Source: Fimbriimonadaceae bacterium (GTDB lineage Bacteria > Armatimonadota > Fimbriimonadia > Fimbriimonadales > Fimbriimonadaceae). Taken from it: a DNA stretch of 64,000 bases. The notes under the pieces were generated by a model that was not told the origin of the DNA, made no database searches, and worked only from the letters and a program-made list of their open reading frames with translations. Below are positions 11,852 through 20,111 of this stretch, one piece after another; position 1 is the first letter of the stretch, and each line of letters begins with the position of its first letter. Both the position numbers and the translations under genes were made by a program. Where the stretch lies: positions 1,116,001 through 1,180,000 of the forward strand of contig JABAQM010000001.1 in NCBI GenBank assembly GCA_019187105.1, read 5' to 3'.

Positions 11852-12667
11852 CTACTGTTCCCCGCTAGCCGCATATCCTGGCGAAGCTTCGAACAGCCGT
11901 AGCTGTTCATAGACCTGCCCTCCGGCCACCGAGTAGCTCCGGTCGGGCAGGAGATCGTCCAGCACCCCACCCAGGCGATTCACCGTCTCCACGATCTGCG
12001 GCACGCAGTACGACGCCATCCGTTCCCGTACTTCCATCCCGTTGAAACGCAGAACATGCCAGCCCAGCGACGCCAGCGCGTTGTTGCGACGGTTGTCCTC
12101 AGGAATGCGGACCGGGTCGGCGTGCCAGCTATCGCCATCGGCCTCGATCGCGAGTCGGCCCTTCTGACAAAAGACCGCGAAATCCAGCGCGTAGAGATCG
12201 TCATCGTGGGCGACGAAAAATTGCCGCTCCGCCGGCAGGCGGATTCGCTTCATCTCTTGCCAGAGCGCGTCTTCCAAGGGGCTGTCATCGAAGAGGTCAT
12301 TGATCTCTGCCGCAACTTCCAATTTGTAAAGGGTCGTGGGGACGAACACGATGCGCCGCCACGCCCGGCTGACGATCGGGTGCGGCAGCGTTTCGAGGCT
12401 TTCCAGGATGATCTGGTGATAGGTGCGGTGGCTCTTGGCCGAGGGCGGCTCGCCGGGGAAGAGCTCGGCGCGCGTGCGAGTTCGAATCTCCGCCACTCGC
12501 CCGAAGCGATGGATCGCATAGGCGTGCTCGCCGAAGACCTTGGTTTGGTAGAAGGCCATCCATTGCGGCGGCCACCGGCGGGGGGCAGTGTGGATCGGGA
12601 TGCGGTACCACAGCTCGTCGTTGAGGACTTGCCAATCCCGCAGATTGTTAACCAGCGCCACCAACAC
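11852..12667 (-). CDS. DUF559-like (PD-(D/E)XK-type fold) protein
   Basis: The GTG at 12667 is preferred because the in-frame sequence upstream (to 12811) is repeat-like intergenic DNA; a GGAG lies about 12 nt before it. The resulting 271-residue protein carries in its C-terminal half the DUF559/VSR-like nuclease-fold pattern: YALDFAVFCQKGRLAIEADGDSWH followed by RRNNALASLGWHVLRF, where the Asp, Glu and Asp would be the metal ligands. The N-terminal half (DELWYRIP, RRWPPQWMAFYQTKVFG, YHQIILESL) resembles a conserved partner domain seen with DUF559. The likely role is nucleic-acid cleavage or a decayed nuclease; the substrate is unknown. ATG at 12739 is the alternative. Confidence 0.6.
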   Translation of the reverse strand: MLVALVNNLRDWQVLNDELWYRIPIHTAPRRWPPQWMAFYQTKVFGEHAYAIHRFGRVAEIRTRTRAELFPGEPPSAKSHRTYHQIILESLETLPHPIVSRAWRRIVFVPTTLYKLEVAAEINDLFDDSPLEDALWQEMKRIRLPAERQFFVAHDDDLYALDFAVFCQKGRLAIEADGDSWHADPVRIPEDNRRNNALASLGWHVLRFNGMEVRERMASYCVPQIVETVNRLGGVLDDLLPDRSYSVAGGQVYEQLRLFEASPGYAASGEQ

Positions 12668-12953
12668 CTCACCCCGCTCCGGGGCGCCGGAGGTTGGTTC
12701 TGGATGGTCGTGCGAGCCGCTCACCACATCCGGCGTCATACCCGACTTTGTGATGCCCAGGAGCGCGGAGCCGCGCTCCGCATTCGGGACCGCGGGCCCA
12801 TGGCCCGCCAATGATCAGGCCCAGCGGGCCGCTTCGCCCTGGGAATGCCGCCACCCACGAAGAACCCTGAAGGGCCGCAACTCCTGGCCTATTGGCTCCC
12901 TACCCCAAACCCGAAACCCGAAACCCGAGACCCCAAACCCGCTCCATGCGGTC

Positions 12954-13664
12954 CTACCCTAGTTCCGGCGCCAGTTCGCGCCACTTGGGCTCGTCGACCG
13001 GCAGCAGTTCCGACCAGAGCCGCTCAAGGTCGTCATTGTTCCACTGGTCGGCGGGAACGACGCTCATGAGGGCCAGGACGACCAGCCGCTGCCGTTGGAT
13101 CGGCTCCATTTGGCGGGCCTTCAGCGATTCGTGCATCCAGGTCGCGCCGATGAGCGCATACAGGGTGCGAAACGCCCGGCGGCGGCGCTCGACCGGCTCG
13201 GATTCCGCGCGGAAAAAGATCCGGCTCTCTTCGGGGAATTCGTCGCGCGCGTACTTCACGCCCAGCCAGAGAACCGCCTGGTCGGCAGTGGTGAACGGCA
13301 TCTGCCCCGTATCCGGATCGGGCGGAGTCGGCACCAGCGCTTCAGCCTGCACCATCATCTCGAAGGCGGCGTCGGGATTGCCTTGAAAGTGTTGCCCGAT
13401 GAGCGCCATGGCCACCTGGCGCTGGAGCTGACGCAGAGCGTCGTCTGAAGTCGGCCCCTCTTCGATCGGCCAGCCGAGCGTGGCGAGCTCTGCCGGCTTG
13501 CAGCCCTCGATAACGGATTCGAACAGACGGTCGAAGGCGGTCCAGCGCGCCTTCGAGTCGGCGTTATGATCGCAGGCGACGGCCGTATCGCGCGGCATCA
13601 AGTTCCGCACCGACCCCACTCGCCGCATGAGAACGTCCATTACCGCGTTGTTGTCCCCAGCCAT
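12954..13664 (-). CDS. Hypothetical soluble helical protein
   Basis: The 236-residue protein has no signal peptide or TM helix and no motif I recognise. It is rich in helix formers, with many Arg, Glu and Asp residues (ESEPVERRRRAFRTLYALIG). Codon use matches the flanking genes and no credible ORF lies on the other strand, so I consider it real. It follows the DUF559 gene's promoter region by about 140 bp of heptamer-rich intergenic DNA. No function is proposed. Confidence 0.55.
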   Translation of the reverse strand: MAGDNNAVMDVLMRRVGSVRNLMPRDTAVACDHNADSKARWTAFDRLFESVIEGCKPAELATLGWPIEEGPTSDDALRQLQRQVAMALIGQHFQGNPDAAFEMMVQAEALVPTPPDPDTGQMPFTTADQAVLWLGVKYARDEFPEESRIFFRAESEPVERRRRAFRTLYALIGATWMHESLKARQMEPIQRQRLVVLALMSVVPADQWNNDDLERLWSELLPVDEPKWRELAPELG

Positions 13665-13886
13665 GACTGCATGTTAGCCGACGGCATCGCGCCAAAGCCA
13701 GAACCGCGCTCATCCCGCTCGGATCAAAGGCTCCTTCGGTTATGGGAGTGATCCCGAGACCCGAGACCCGAGACCCGAACCCCGACCCGCGCACCATCTC
13801 CACCGCCCGACTCATGGCCGGGAGCATACACGCTGGTTCGCCGGAGAAATGGCGGGCAGCTAGGTGAGCTCTGCCGACGAATTGAT
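13665..13886. other. Gap with heptamer repeat and a duplicated 40-bp motif
   Basis: No gene is seen between the start of the hypothetical gene and repeat copy B. The stretch holds several tandem CCCGAGA units (about 13756-13780). A motif starting CGGATCAAAGGCTCCTTC at 13722 recurs at 14284, on the other side of repeat copy B, with about 20 extra bases in the second copy. So copy B sits between direct repeats. Confidence 0.6.
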
Positions 13887-14240
13887 CATCGCCCAGCACA
13901 ACTTCTAAGCAGGTCGGCGGTCGCCTGATCCGGTCGTGGCCGAATCACCCTCGCCCGGCGGACTAGCAAACGAGGCCTGGAAAACTGCTTTCCACGTCTG
14001 GTCCAATGCAAACCGGGCCTGGAAAACTACTTTCCGCGCCTGGTCCAGAGCAAACCGGGCCTGGAAAACTATTTTCCGCGCCTGGTCCAGAGCAAACCGG
14101 GCCTGGAAAACGTTTTTCCACGTCTGGTCCAGAGCAAACCGGGCCTGGAAAACTATTTTCCACGCCTGGAAAATGATTTTCTCACCGCGCAATAATGTTG
14201 CAGACACGTTCAAAAGCGGTACAGGCGTCTACAGTTTCCC
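13887..14240. repeat. Dispersed repeat element, copy B, with a 42-bp tandem core
   Basis: Copy B has the same outer blocks as copy A, including the end of the sugar-binding protein gene (IAQHNF codons and stop), but no such gene precedes it here. Its core (about 13970-14165) consists of about four to five 42-bp units, each containing GGAAAACTATTTTCC-type palindromes. On the minus strand the core reads a 14-residue repeat (two heptads, ALDQARK and VVFQARF) that shares ALDQ with copy A. The minus-strand ORF again runs from MNVSATLLR to DRRPA. DNA between here and 14509 contains only junk-like repeats and no supported gene. Confidence 0.8.
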
Positions 14241-14509
14241 CTTTCTTGTGCCCTGTGCGGTGGGAGAGAGGCTCGCGGGGGGATCGGATCAAAGGCTCCT
14301 TCCCTCTCGCGGGGAAGGTCGGCTATGGGGGCGATCCCGAGATCCGAACCCCGAACCCCCCGCCGGACGATGGAGCAAATCGTCGAGTACAAGAACGGCC
14401 CCGACACCAGTTCGCCACTCTCCCCCTCGCACCTTCAGGGGCAACAATATACTTAGTTCACCTAAGGTTGCACCGCCTCTCCCAACTGGTGCATACTCTC
14501 CGGTTGCAA

Positions 14510-14791
14510 GTGGATGCACCAAAGAAGTGCTACATAGTGACCTGGAATCTTAGCTCTGACGAGACGAGGGCAAGACTCGTTGATGCTCTGAAGGCGCTAG
14601 GGCAGTATTGCCCCATTCATCGGAATGCTTGGGCAATCAAGTCGTCCAATACCGCTGCCAAGCTTCGAGACCACTTAATTCAATTCGTCGGAGCCGGGGA
14701 TAGCATATTCGTCGTCCGCTCTGGGACAGAGGCGGCATGGCGTAAGAGCTACGGGGAAAAAAACGACAAGTGGCTACAGGACAACCTCTAG
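14510..14791 (+). CDS. Small SinR-family / Cas2-like-fold protein
   Basis: The best start is GTG at 14510 (TTG at 14504 is possible), because the upstream part of the open frame is repeat DNA. The 93-residue product reads CYIVTWNLSS at the N-terminus, WAIKSS in the middle, then FVVRSGTEAAW and ends KWLQDNL. This is the pattern of small proteins annotated as SinR-family, which have a VapD/Cas2-like ferredoxin fold; the terminal W-L-x-x-N-L is distinctive. No CRISPR array or cas1 is nearby, so it is not a CRISPR adaptation protein. It overlaps the next gene by 22 bp. A role in the adjacent defence-like island is possible but not shown. Confidence 0.55.
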   Translation: MDAPKKCYIVTWNLSSDETRARLVDALKALGQYCPIHRNAWAIKSSNTAAKLRDHLIQFVGAGDSIFVVRSGTEAAWRKSYGEKNDKWLQDNL

Positions 14792-15210
14792 GGCCGCAAA
14801 ACACCCCCGGAGAAAACACAGGCCCGCTGGTTAAGAGGGGTCGCGTTGAGTCCATTTATCTGTACGAGGTTAAGGACACTGAGCTTGATTCCCTTGAGTC
14901 CGGATCGACAGGTGACCTGTACCTGAACATCGCCGTATTCCTGTTTGGCCTGGGATTCTCCGCGTTTACGACCATTGCGACGGCAGACTTCCGGGACAAG
15001 CGGATGGAAACGGCCTTCGTGTGCCTCACGGTCGTGTGCATTGTGCTGACCCCCATTTTTGGGGTTCTCTGGTACCGGAGTAGGCGATCTATCAAGAGAC
15101 TCTGTGCGCTTATTCGTAGACGAATTGAGGACGAGGTGATCATCACTCCCGTCGTCGTTTCTGATAGTGGGGATAGAGCGGATGACACGGAGCCTGGGCC
15201 CAATGCCTAG
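14770..15210 (+). CDS. Small two-TM membrane protein
   Basis: The 146-residue protein contains two hydrophobic helices (about 52-72, LYLNIAVFLFGLGFSAF, and about 83-102, AFVCLTVVCIVLTPIFGVLW) joined by a short charged loop, and a basic segment YRSRRSIKRL after the second helix. N- and C-terminal tails are soluble. It overlaps the SinR-like gene by 22 bp, which implies the pair is co-expressed. The first 15 residues are proline/glycine rich and the true start could be slightly internal. No family is recognised; in defence islands such proteins can be membrane effectors, which is only a suggestion. Confidence 0.55.
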   Translation: MATGQPLGPQNTPGENTGPLVKRGRVESIYLYEVKDTELDSLESGSTGDLYLNIAVFLFGLGFSAFTTIATADFRDKRMETAFVCLTVVCIVLTPIFGVLWYRSRRSIKRLCALIRRRIEDEVIITPVVVSDSGDRADDTEPGPNA

Positions 15211-15365
15211 CCGTGCTAGGGTGTATGTAGATTGTCATTGCCGCTCCAAGGGAGGAGGGGGCGAGAGCCTTCCACCAGCTTTCGTTCGCCGAGCCAGATT
15301 ACAGGAAGGTCGCCCACCTCGAAGACTTCTCCGAGAAGTTCCACGCCGAGTGCACCCTGGCCCAC

Positions 15366-16694
15366 ATGAGCAGCAAGTACATCGCGCTGGTCCAGGGCGA
15401 GCAGAGGCGCACGTGGGCAGCGGAACTGAACGTACTTCACCATTTGGAAGATCGGATTATGCCAACATACTCTCGGCGGCGCTACCGCCTGAAAGTTGGC
15501 TGGGGTCCATGGATGGAGAACTTTTTGCGAGGCGAGCGTCTCGGCCTTTGGTCGAGAGTGGAGGAAGCCGCTAAATCGGCTGATCCTGTAGCTGGCTCAA
15601 CGCACCAGTTCTACCGCTACCCCGCCCGTTTCAGCCCTGTCTTTGTGCGCGAGGTAATTGACCTTTTCACGCTTCCAGGAGACTACATTCTTGATCCGTT
15701 TGTCGGCGGCGGGACCACCATCGTCGAGGCGGCCATTCGCGGGCGAAAGTCCGCTGGAGCCGACCTGAATGAACTCGCCCATTTCGTCTGCCGTGCCAAG
15801 ACAACCAAGCTATCGCTAAATGACATCACGGCACTCCGCGAATGGTTCAGGGACCTTTTCGCAAGGCTGTCCATTCGGACGCAAGTGGAACGGCCTACAC
15901 ACGTTATCGAGCTGGGTTATCAAAAACACCTCCAGTCTCGGGCGACGTGGCGACTCAGAAAGTTGCTTGAGATTGCCGAATCGTCTGTGACCGCATTGCA
16001 GACAGTAGAGGCCAGGCAATTTGCCCGCTGCGTGTTGCTCAAGACAGGACAGTGGGCTCTGGACAGCAGAAGGGAACTACCTGCGGTTCGCCTGTTCAGG
16101 GAAAAGCTCCAACTGAACTTTGCCGAGATGCTTATCCAGGCCGCCTGGCTGAGCTCCGTACCCAACTTTGTCGAGCCCGTCTTGCTGAACCGTACAGCCA
16201 TCGGGATGGAGTCGGAGCCGCTTCTAAGAGAACTTGGAGTCCCGAAGCTGGTGCTTACGTCGCCTCCGTATCCCGGGGTCTACGTGACTTATCACAGGTG
16301 GAAGGTACAGGGTCGACTGGAGACCGCTGTTCCTTACTGGCTTGCCGAATGCAGGGACGGTTCGGGATTGTCGTTCTACACCATGGGGCACCGCCAGGCA
16401 AAGGGCTTAAAGTCTTACTGGGCAAACATCCGGGCGTCGTTCACCTCGGTGCGCAGGCTCTGTGACCAGGATACGACTGTCGTCCAGGTGGTCGGGTTCA
16501 ACGACCCGGCGTGGCAATTGCCGGAGTACCTGGAAGCGATGCACGACGCTGGGTTTGAAGAGATAAACCCCGACCTTGGTTCGACCGACGGGCGGATTTG
16601 GCGCAGTGTGCCCGGTCGACGGTGGTACGCGCAGTACCAGGACAGCGCCCGAGCTACGAGCCAAGAGGTTGTACTCATCCACCGGCCGCGCTAG
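15366..16694 (+). CDS. DNA methyltransferase, N4-cytosine/N6-adenine amino-MTase with SPPY motif
   Basis: From the ATG at 15366 the protein has 442 residues. It has QFYRYPARFSPVFV at 81-94, the SAM-binding motif LDPFVGGGTT at 109-118 and the catalytic motif TSPPYP at 298-303; SPPY rather than DPPY points to N4-cytosine. Motif I precedes motif IV by about 185 residues, the reverse of the common beta order. The frame stays open with coding-like sequence upstream to 15231 (for example AFHQLSFAEPDYRK) but has no ATG, GTG or TTG there, so the N-terminus may be longer or the 5' end may be damaged. Its stop shares the CTAG tetramer with the convergent GHKL ATPase. Confidence 0.8.
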   Translation: MSSKYIALVQGEQRRTWAAELNVLHHLEDRIMPTYSRRRYRLKVGWGPWMENFLRGERLGLWSRVEEAAKSADPVAGSTHQFYRYPARFSPVFVREVIDLFTLPGDYILDPFVGGGTTIVEAAIRGRKSAGADLNELAHFVCRAKTTKLSLNDITALREWFRDLFARLSIRTQVERPTHVIELGYQKHLQSRATWRLRKLLEIAESSVTALQTVEARQFARCVLLKTGQWALDSRRELPAVRLFREKLQLNFAEMLIQAAWLSSVPNFVEPVLLNRTAIGMESEPLLRELGVPKLVLTSPPYPGVYVTYHRWKVQGRLETAVPYWLAECRDGSGLSFYTMGHRQAKGLKSYWANIRASFTSVRRLCDQDTTVVQVVGFNDPAWQLPEYLEAMHDAGFEEINPDLGSTDGRIWRSVPGRRWYAQYQDSARATSQEVVLIHRPR

Positions 16695-19114
16695 TCCGAC
16701 GGGGCTTCCTCCACGCTCAAATTGGCGAGCCCACGAATCATTGGCAGCAGCACCGGTGCGATGGCGTCGGAGACCTTGCGAATCGATGTTTCGACGTCGT
16801 CCCCGTCTTCGTCCTCCTCACCACTGCGGGCAGCCTTGACACGGGCATTGACGATGCACATGCAAAGCAGTACGAGTGCAAGCTGGAACTGCTTGCCGAC
16901 GAGCGACGCGTCCGCAATGTTCCCCTTGAGGTCCCGGAGAAGGTGCACGTTGTCCATGTTGACGTGGTAGTCGTAGATGGTCATCGCTTCCGTCGACTCC
17001 GGTGCAAGCTTGATAGCTACTGCGGACTCCTTGGTCATATGAGGCTCATAGTCACCCCATCTATCCTGCTTGACCTCGACAATGTTGGGTAGCGGAATGC
17101 CGGACGGAGTCGTCTCCTCACCCTTCGGCTGGGGCTTGACGGGAGGTTTCGTTCCCCCGGGCCCGTTGCTGCGCTCCTGAGGCTCCAGCACTTTGAGCCG
17201 GGCGCAGTTAGTGAACGGCTCGGCAAAGTCTGCGCAGTCGACGTCAACACGAACATCGAGGTCGTCGCCGACCTGGCAGTCGTCTGGGATGGTGAGGTTG
17301 AGGTGGACCGTTCCGTTGTCTGGGTTGGCCGAGTGCGTAGCAGGCAGGATTTGCGTGCCCCTCTGAATGATCACGGCCATCGTGCCACGTCCGGTGGCAG
17401 GCGAGAAGAAGTCGTTGGCAGCGTCGGTCTCGAACGCAATGCGGAACCGCTGGCCGAGGTGTCCGTCGCGCTGAAGTACGTGTCCGTATTCCTTGCCCTT
17501 GAACCGGAAGTACGTCGGCACGTCCTTGCCCTTGAACATCTCGGTCTTGGTCGCCTCTCGCGTATCGAACGGATTGGACAACCGGTCGCCTGTGCCGAGG
17601 ATTCTCGCAAGGTCCGGGCTGCGTTTCAGCAGGTCTTTGAGCAGGTCCTGCATCGGCTTGTCATCGGCAAGGCGCTCTTTCAAGTCCTCCTCGCGCCTGC
17701 GCTGCTGAAGCTCCCGTAGGGCGCGATTGGACTTGAGAAGGTTCGCGAGCTCTGCCTCCACTTGCTTTTTCGTTTGAGTTTCGGCCAGCCGGTCCCTGCT
17801 TGCCATCATGATTCCCTCTCGTGCTCTCGCAGACAACTTGCGGAGTTCGACCAGTATGAGCAAGTCGTCCTTTAGGTAGCCCAGATTTACACTTGCCCGA
17901 CCGAAAAACTCCCTCGGCATCTTTCCGTGGAGCTGACCGTTGAGGGTGAACACCACGCCCTCGGACTGCTTGTAGGAACCAGCCTTGCCCTTTAGGAAGG
18001 CGTAAATCTCCACGTCGAAGTGCTCCCCGTCGATGACGAGCGGGGCAGAGATTGGGAAGTCCGGCTCAAGGTTGACCTTGTTCTGTAGCCGGTTGACCGT
18101 TCCTAGCAGGTTGGTGTCGAGGCTGCCGCCGTGGCCACGGTAGTCTCTGCACTCGTAGACCCGGACGGGAAGGGCGGTCGCGCACAAGTGCAATTCAAGG
18201 CGCTGGCGGAGCCCTTTTTCCGAGAAGACGATGTTGGACCTGACGCCCTGTAGGTCGTACTCGTAGAGCTTTATTAGCGAACCGTGGGCACTGTTTCTGG
18301 CGAATGCCGTTGGCCGACCTTGAACGATGTCCGGGAAGATGGGCATGGTGTCGGCGGCGAACGAGAGCACCTTTCCGTCCCGGTCCGTTGCGCCAACCGG
18401 AGCCAGGTATGTGTACATGGTGCTCCGCCCCCCATCCTCACGGCGAACGATGGTGAATCCCCACTCGCCGTCCCTCGCGTCGCCAGTGACCGGAAGTCCC
18501 GGCTTGCGCCTCGTAAGCACCAATTGGAGCCCATGCCAACCGCAGAACCGCAGCACCCCGGTGCCTCCCATGTTGAACTTGCCCTGCACAAAGTGCACGC
18601 TGATTTTGTTGCCCCTGTTGAGGCTCAGGAACGTGTCCGGCATCTTCGCCGGTGTCTGGCCCTCTCCAGCGTCCGCGATGACCAGGCACGGGCTGTTTGG
18701 TGGCTTGCTCCCTGTTGCCGCCAACGTGATGTTCCTGGCGAGTTGGCTTACCTGGGAGTCGCCCCACAGGGAGATGCGGTGCCCCTCGTCGTTGAGGCCC
18801 GGCGGCGCGAAAAACCTCGATACGGCCTCTTGGATTGACCTCGGCGCTTCTCCCCCGGTGGGGTCAATGCCTCGCTCCCAGCATTCGGCGATGAGCAGTG
18901 CGTCCATGGAATTCGTTAGCTTTTCGACCAGTGCTCCGTCCGGGTTGTCTTGCTGCCCGTGGACTTGCCCGTTATTGTTTTCGACGTCCCCGTAGAGACG
19001 CCAGACCGACTTGTTGTCCCAGTATCCGGCTTTCATGAGAATGCCGATGACCTCATCTTGAGTATCTGCGTGCATCAGCTGCAAGCAGAGGACCTGCTTT
19101 TCGGAGTTACTCAC
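16691..19114 (-). CDS. GHKL-superfamily ATPase (MORC/MutL/HSP90-like), restriction-linked type
   Basis: This 807-residue protein starts with GTG, which overlaps the TAG of the HARE-HTH gene by one base. The N-terminal third has all GHKL (Bergerat) boxes: N box VEKLTNSMDAL at 63-73 (Glu64, Asn68, Asp71), G1 box IADAGEGQTP at 146-155 and the G2-like GKFNMGGTGVL at 178-188. The middle contains coiled-coil stretches near 450-490, and the C-terminal 120 residues are helical with an acidic patch EEDEDGDD. Iyer, Abhiman and Aravind described GHKL ATPases of MORC-like type in restriction-modification neighbourhoods. The adjacent methyltransferase and HARE-HTH genes fit that setting. No nuclease domain is visible. 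Confidence 0.75.
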   Translation of the reverse strand: MSNSEKQVLCLQLMHADTQDEVIGILMKAGYWDNKSVWRLYGDVENNNGQVHGQQDNPDGALVEKLTNSMDALLIAECWERGIDPTGGEAPRSIQEAVSRFFAPPGLNDEGHRISLWGDSQVSQLARNITLAATGSKPPNSPCLVIADAGEGQTPAKMPDTFLSLNRGNKISVHFVQGKFNMGGTGVLRFCGWHGLQLVLTRRKPGLPVTGDARDGEWGFTIVRREDGGRSTMYTYLAPVGATDRDGKVLSFAADTMPIFPDIVQGRPTAFARNSAHGSLIKLYEYDLQGVRSNIVFSEKGLRQRLELHLCATALPVRVYECRDYRGHGGSLDTNLLGTVNRLQNKVNLEPDFPISAPLVIDGEHFDVEIYAFLKGKAGSYKQSEGVVFTLNGQLHGKMPREFFGRASVNLGYLKDDLLILVELRKLSARAREGIMMASRDRLAETQTKKQVEAELANLLKSNRALRELQQRRREEDLKERLADDKPMQDLLKDLLKRSPDLARILGTGDRLSNPFDTREATKTEMFKGKDVPTYFRFKGKEYGHVLQRDGHLGQRFRIAFETDAANDFFSPATGRGTMAVIIQRGTQILPATHSANPDNGTVHLNLTIPDDCQVGDDLDVRVDVDCADFAEPFTNCARLKVLEPQERSNGPGGTKPPVKPQPKGEETTPSGIPLPNIVEVKQDRWGDYEPHMTKESAVAIKLAPESTEAMTIYDYHVNMDNVHLLRDLKGNIADASLVGKQFQLALVLLCMCIVNARVKAARSGEEDEDGDDVETSIRKVSDAIAPVLLPMIRGLANLSVEEAPSD

Positions 19115-19677
19115 TATCGCGCCCTCCCCTTTGTTGCCCGCGCCTTTCGTTTTGGACGTGCTTTTGTAGACTTGGCAGCTGGCCTTGACTCGCCCATTCG
19201 CCTACTGCCGGGAAGTCCCCATGACAGAAGACCATACTCTCCGGCCGTCTCCGTCCGGCAGAATCTATCCGGCTCTCGGCGCAGGTAGTTTATGACGAAT
19301 GCGCCTGGATCCTTGGCGGTAATGGCGACTCCCAGCCGGATCGCTTCCTCCGCGAGTACCCTATAGTGCATCGGTCTTCCTGCCTCCGTTAAGATCGATT
19401 CTAGAACGTCCGTAAGCTTTGCACCGACAGCCGCATAGAGCGGCTGTCGGTTGCTCATTTTTTGAGGTGCTGGCATGGCCTCAGTGTCAAGAGCCTCGAG
19501 TGCTCGTCGCTGGTGCCTTGCTGCTGCATCCAGAGTTGAGATGCGGCGGTCCAGCGGTTCAATTCTCGCCCGGAATTCATCTTCGATTTTTGCCCTCTCG
19601 ACCAGTAGCTCCTCCAGTTCCTGAACAGTCAGCGCCAGAGACCGCTCCAGCAGGGAATTGCTTGTGAGTTCACTCAT
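19114..19677 (-). CDS. Coiled-coil plus HARE-HTH domain protein
   Basis: I choose the ATG at 19677 because a TTGACA / TATCAC promoter ends just upstream; the longer frame to 19851 would run through that promoter. The 187-residue protein has a coiled coil at 15-63, a HARE-HTH-like winged helix at about 84-154 (KLTDVLESILTEAGRPMHYR, then GAFVINYLRREPDRFCR and GEYGLLSWG) and a very basic tail rich in Lys and Arg (161-187). HARE-HTH domains are known from RNA polymerase delta, ASXL proteins and bacterial restriction systems, where they are thought to read modified DNA or aid DNA contact. It is co-transcribed with the GHKL ATPase and probably supplies its DNA binding. Confidence 0.7.
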   Translation of the reverse strand: MSELTSNSLLERSLALTVQELEELLVERAKIEDEFRARIEPLDRRISTLDAAARHQRRALEALDTEAMPAPQKMSNRQPLYAAVGAKLTDVLESILTEAGRPMHYRVLAEEAIRLGVAITAKDPGAFVINYLRREPDRFCRTETAGEYGLLSWGLPGSRRMGESRPAAKSTKARPKRKARATKGRAR

Positions 19678-19686
19678 GTTAGCGAT

Positions 19687-19716
19687 GTGATACCAGCCAA
19701 TCCTCACACTTGTCAA
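19687..19716 (-). promoter_or_regulatory. Promoter for the HARE-HTH/GHKL operon
   Basis: Read on the minus strand, TTGACA (19716-19711) is followed after 18 nt by TATCAC (19692-19687) with the extended TGG just before it. Transcription would begin about 5 nt before the ATG at 19677, so the message has almost no leader and no Shine-Dalgarno. This supports the short start for the HARE-HTH protein. Confidence 0.6.
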
Positions 19717-20111
19717 GAGCGGTCTCCTGACATTTGTGAATAGCATGACCAGAGCGAGTGCCGCCCTTCCAAAGATCCCAACCGGTGGGCAAGTTGCAGG
19801 ACCGGCTGACTGAGGCGCAGATCGTCGGTCTGGTTCCTCATCTATCGCCATTATTCCGTCCCGATCGACCGGGTGGCACGGGTTTGAGAACGCAACCCGG
19901 GAGCGTCAGCTCCCGAAATTGGCGCGACAACCTGTCGCCTCCAGGACATTTGGCCAGTACGCTATAGAACTGAATGCCTCTCGGCATATAGGTTAGCTTC
20001 GCCGACCCATTCCACCCGACGTGAATACCAGGGCACGATTAGGATATCCAACCTTTCCGGCCGAAGGCTCTTGCGCCGATCCCCCGGTTCCCCGGGGGTT
20101 CGGCGCTCATT

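Noticed and set aside
13936-14553. 205-residue plus-strand frame through repeat copy B
   Set aside because: It reads tandem repeats and runs on into unrelated intergenic repeats; copy A gives a different plus-strand frame.
14510-14791. Cas2-like protein as evidence of CRISPR adaptation
   Set aside because: No cas1, no array and the sequence matches the SinR-like relatives rather than Cas2 proper.
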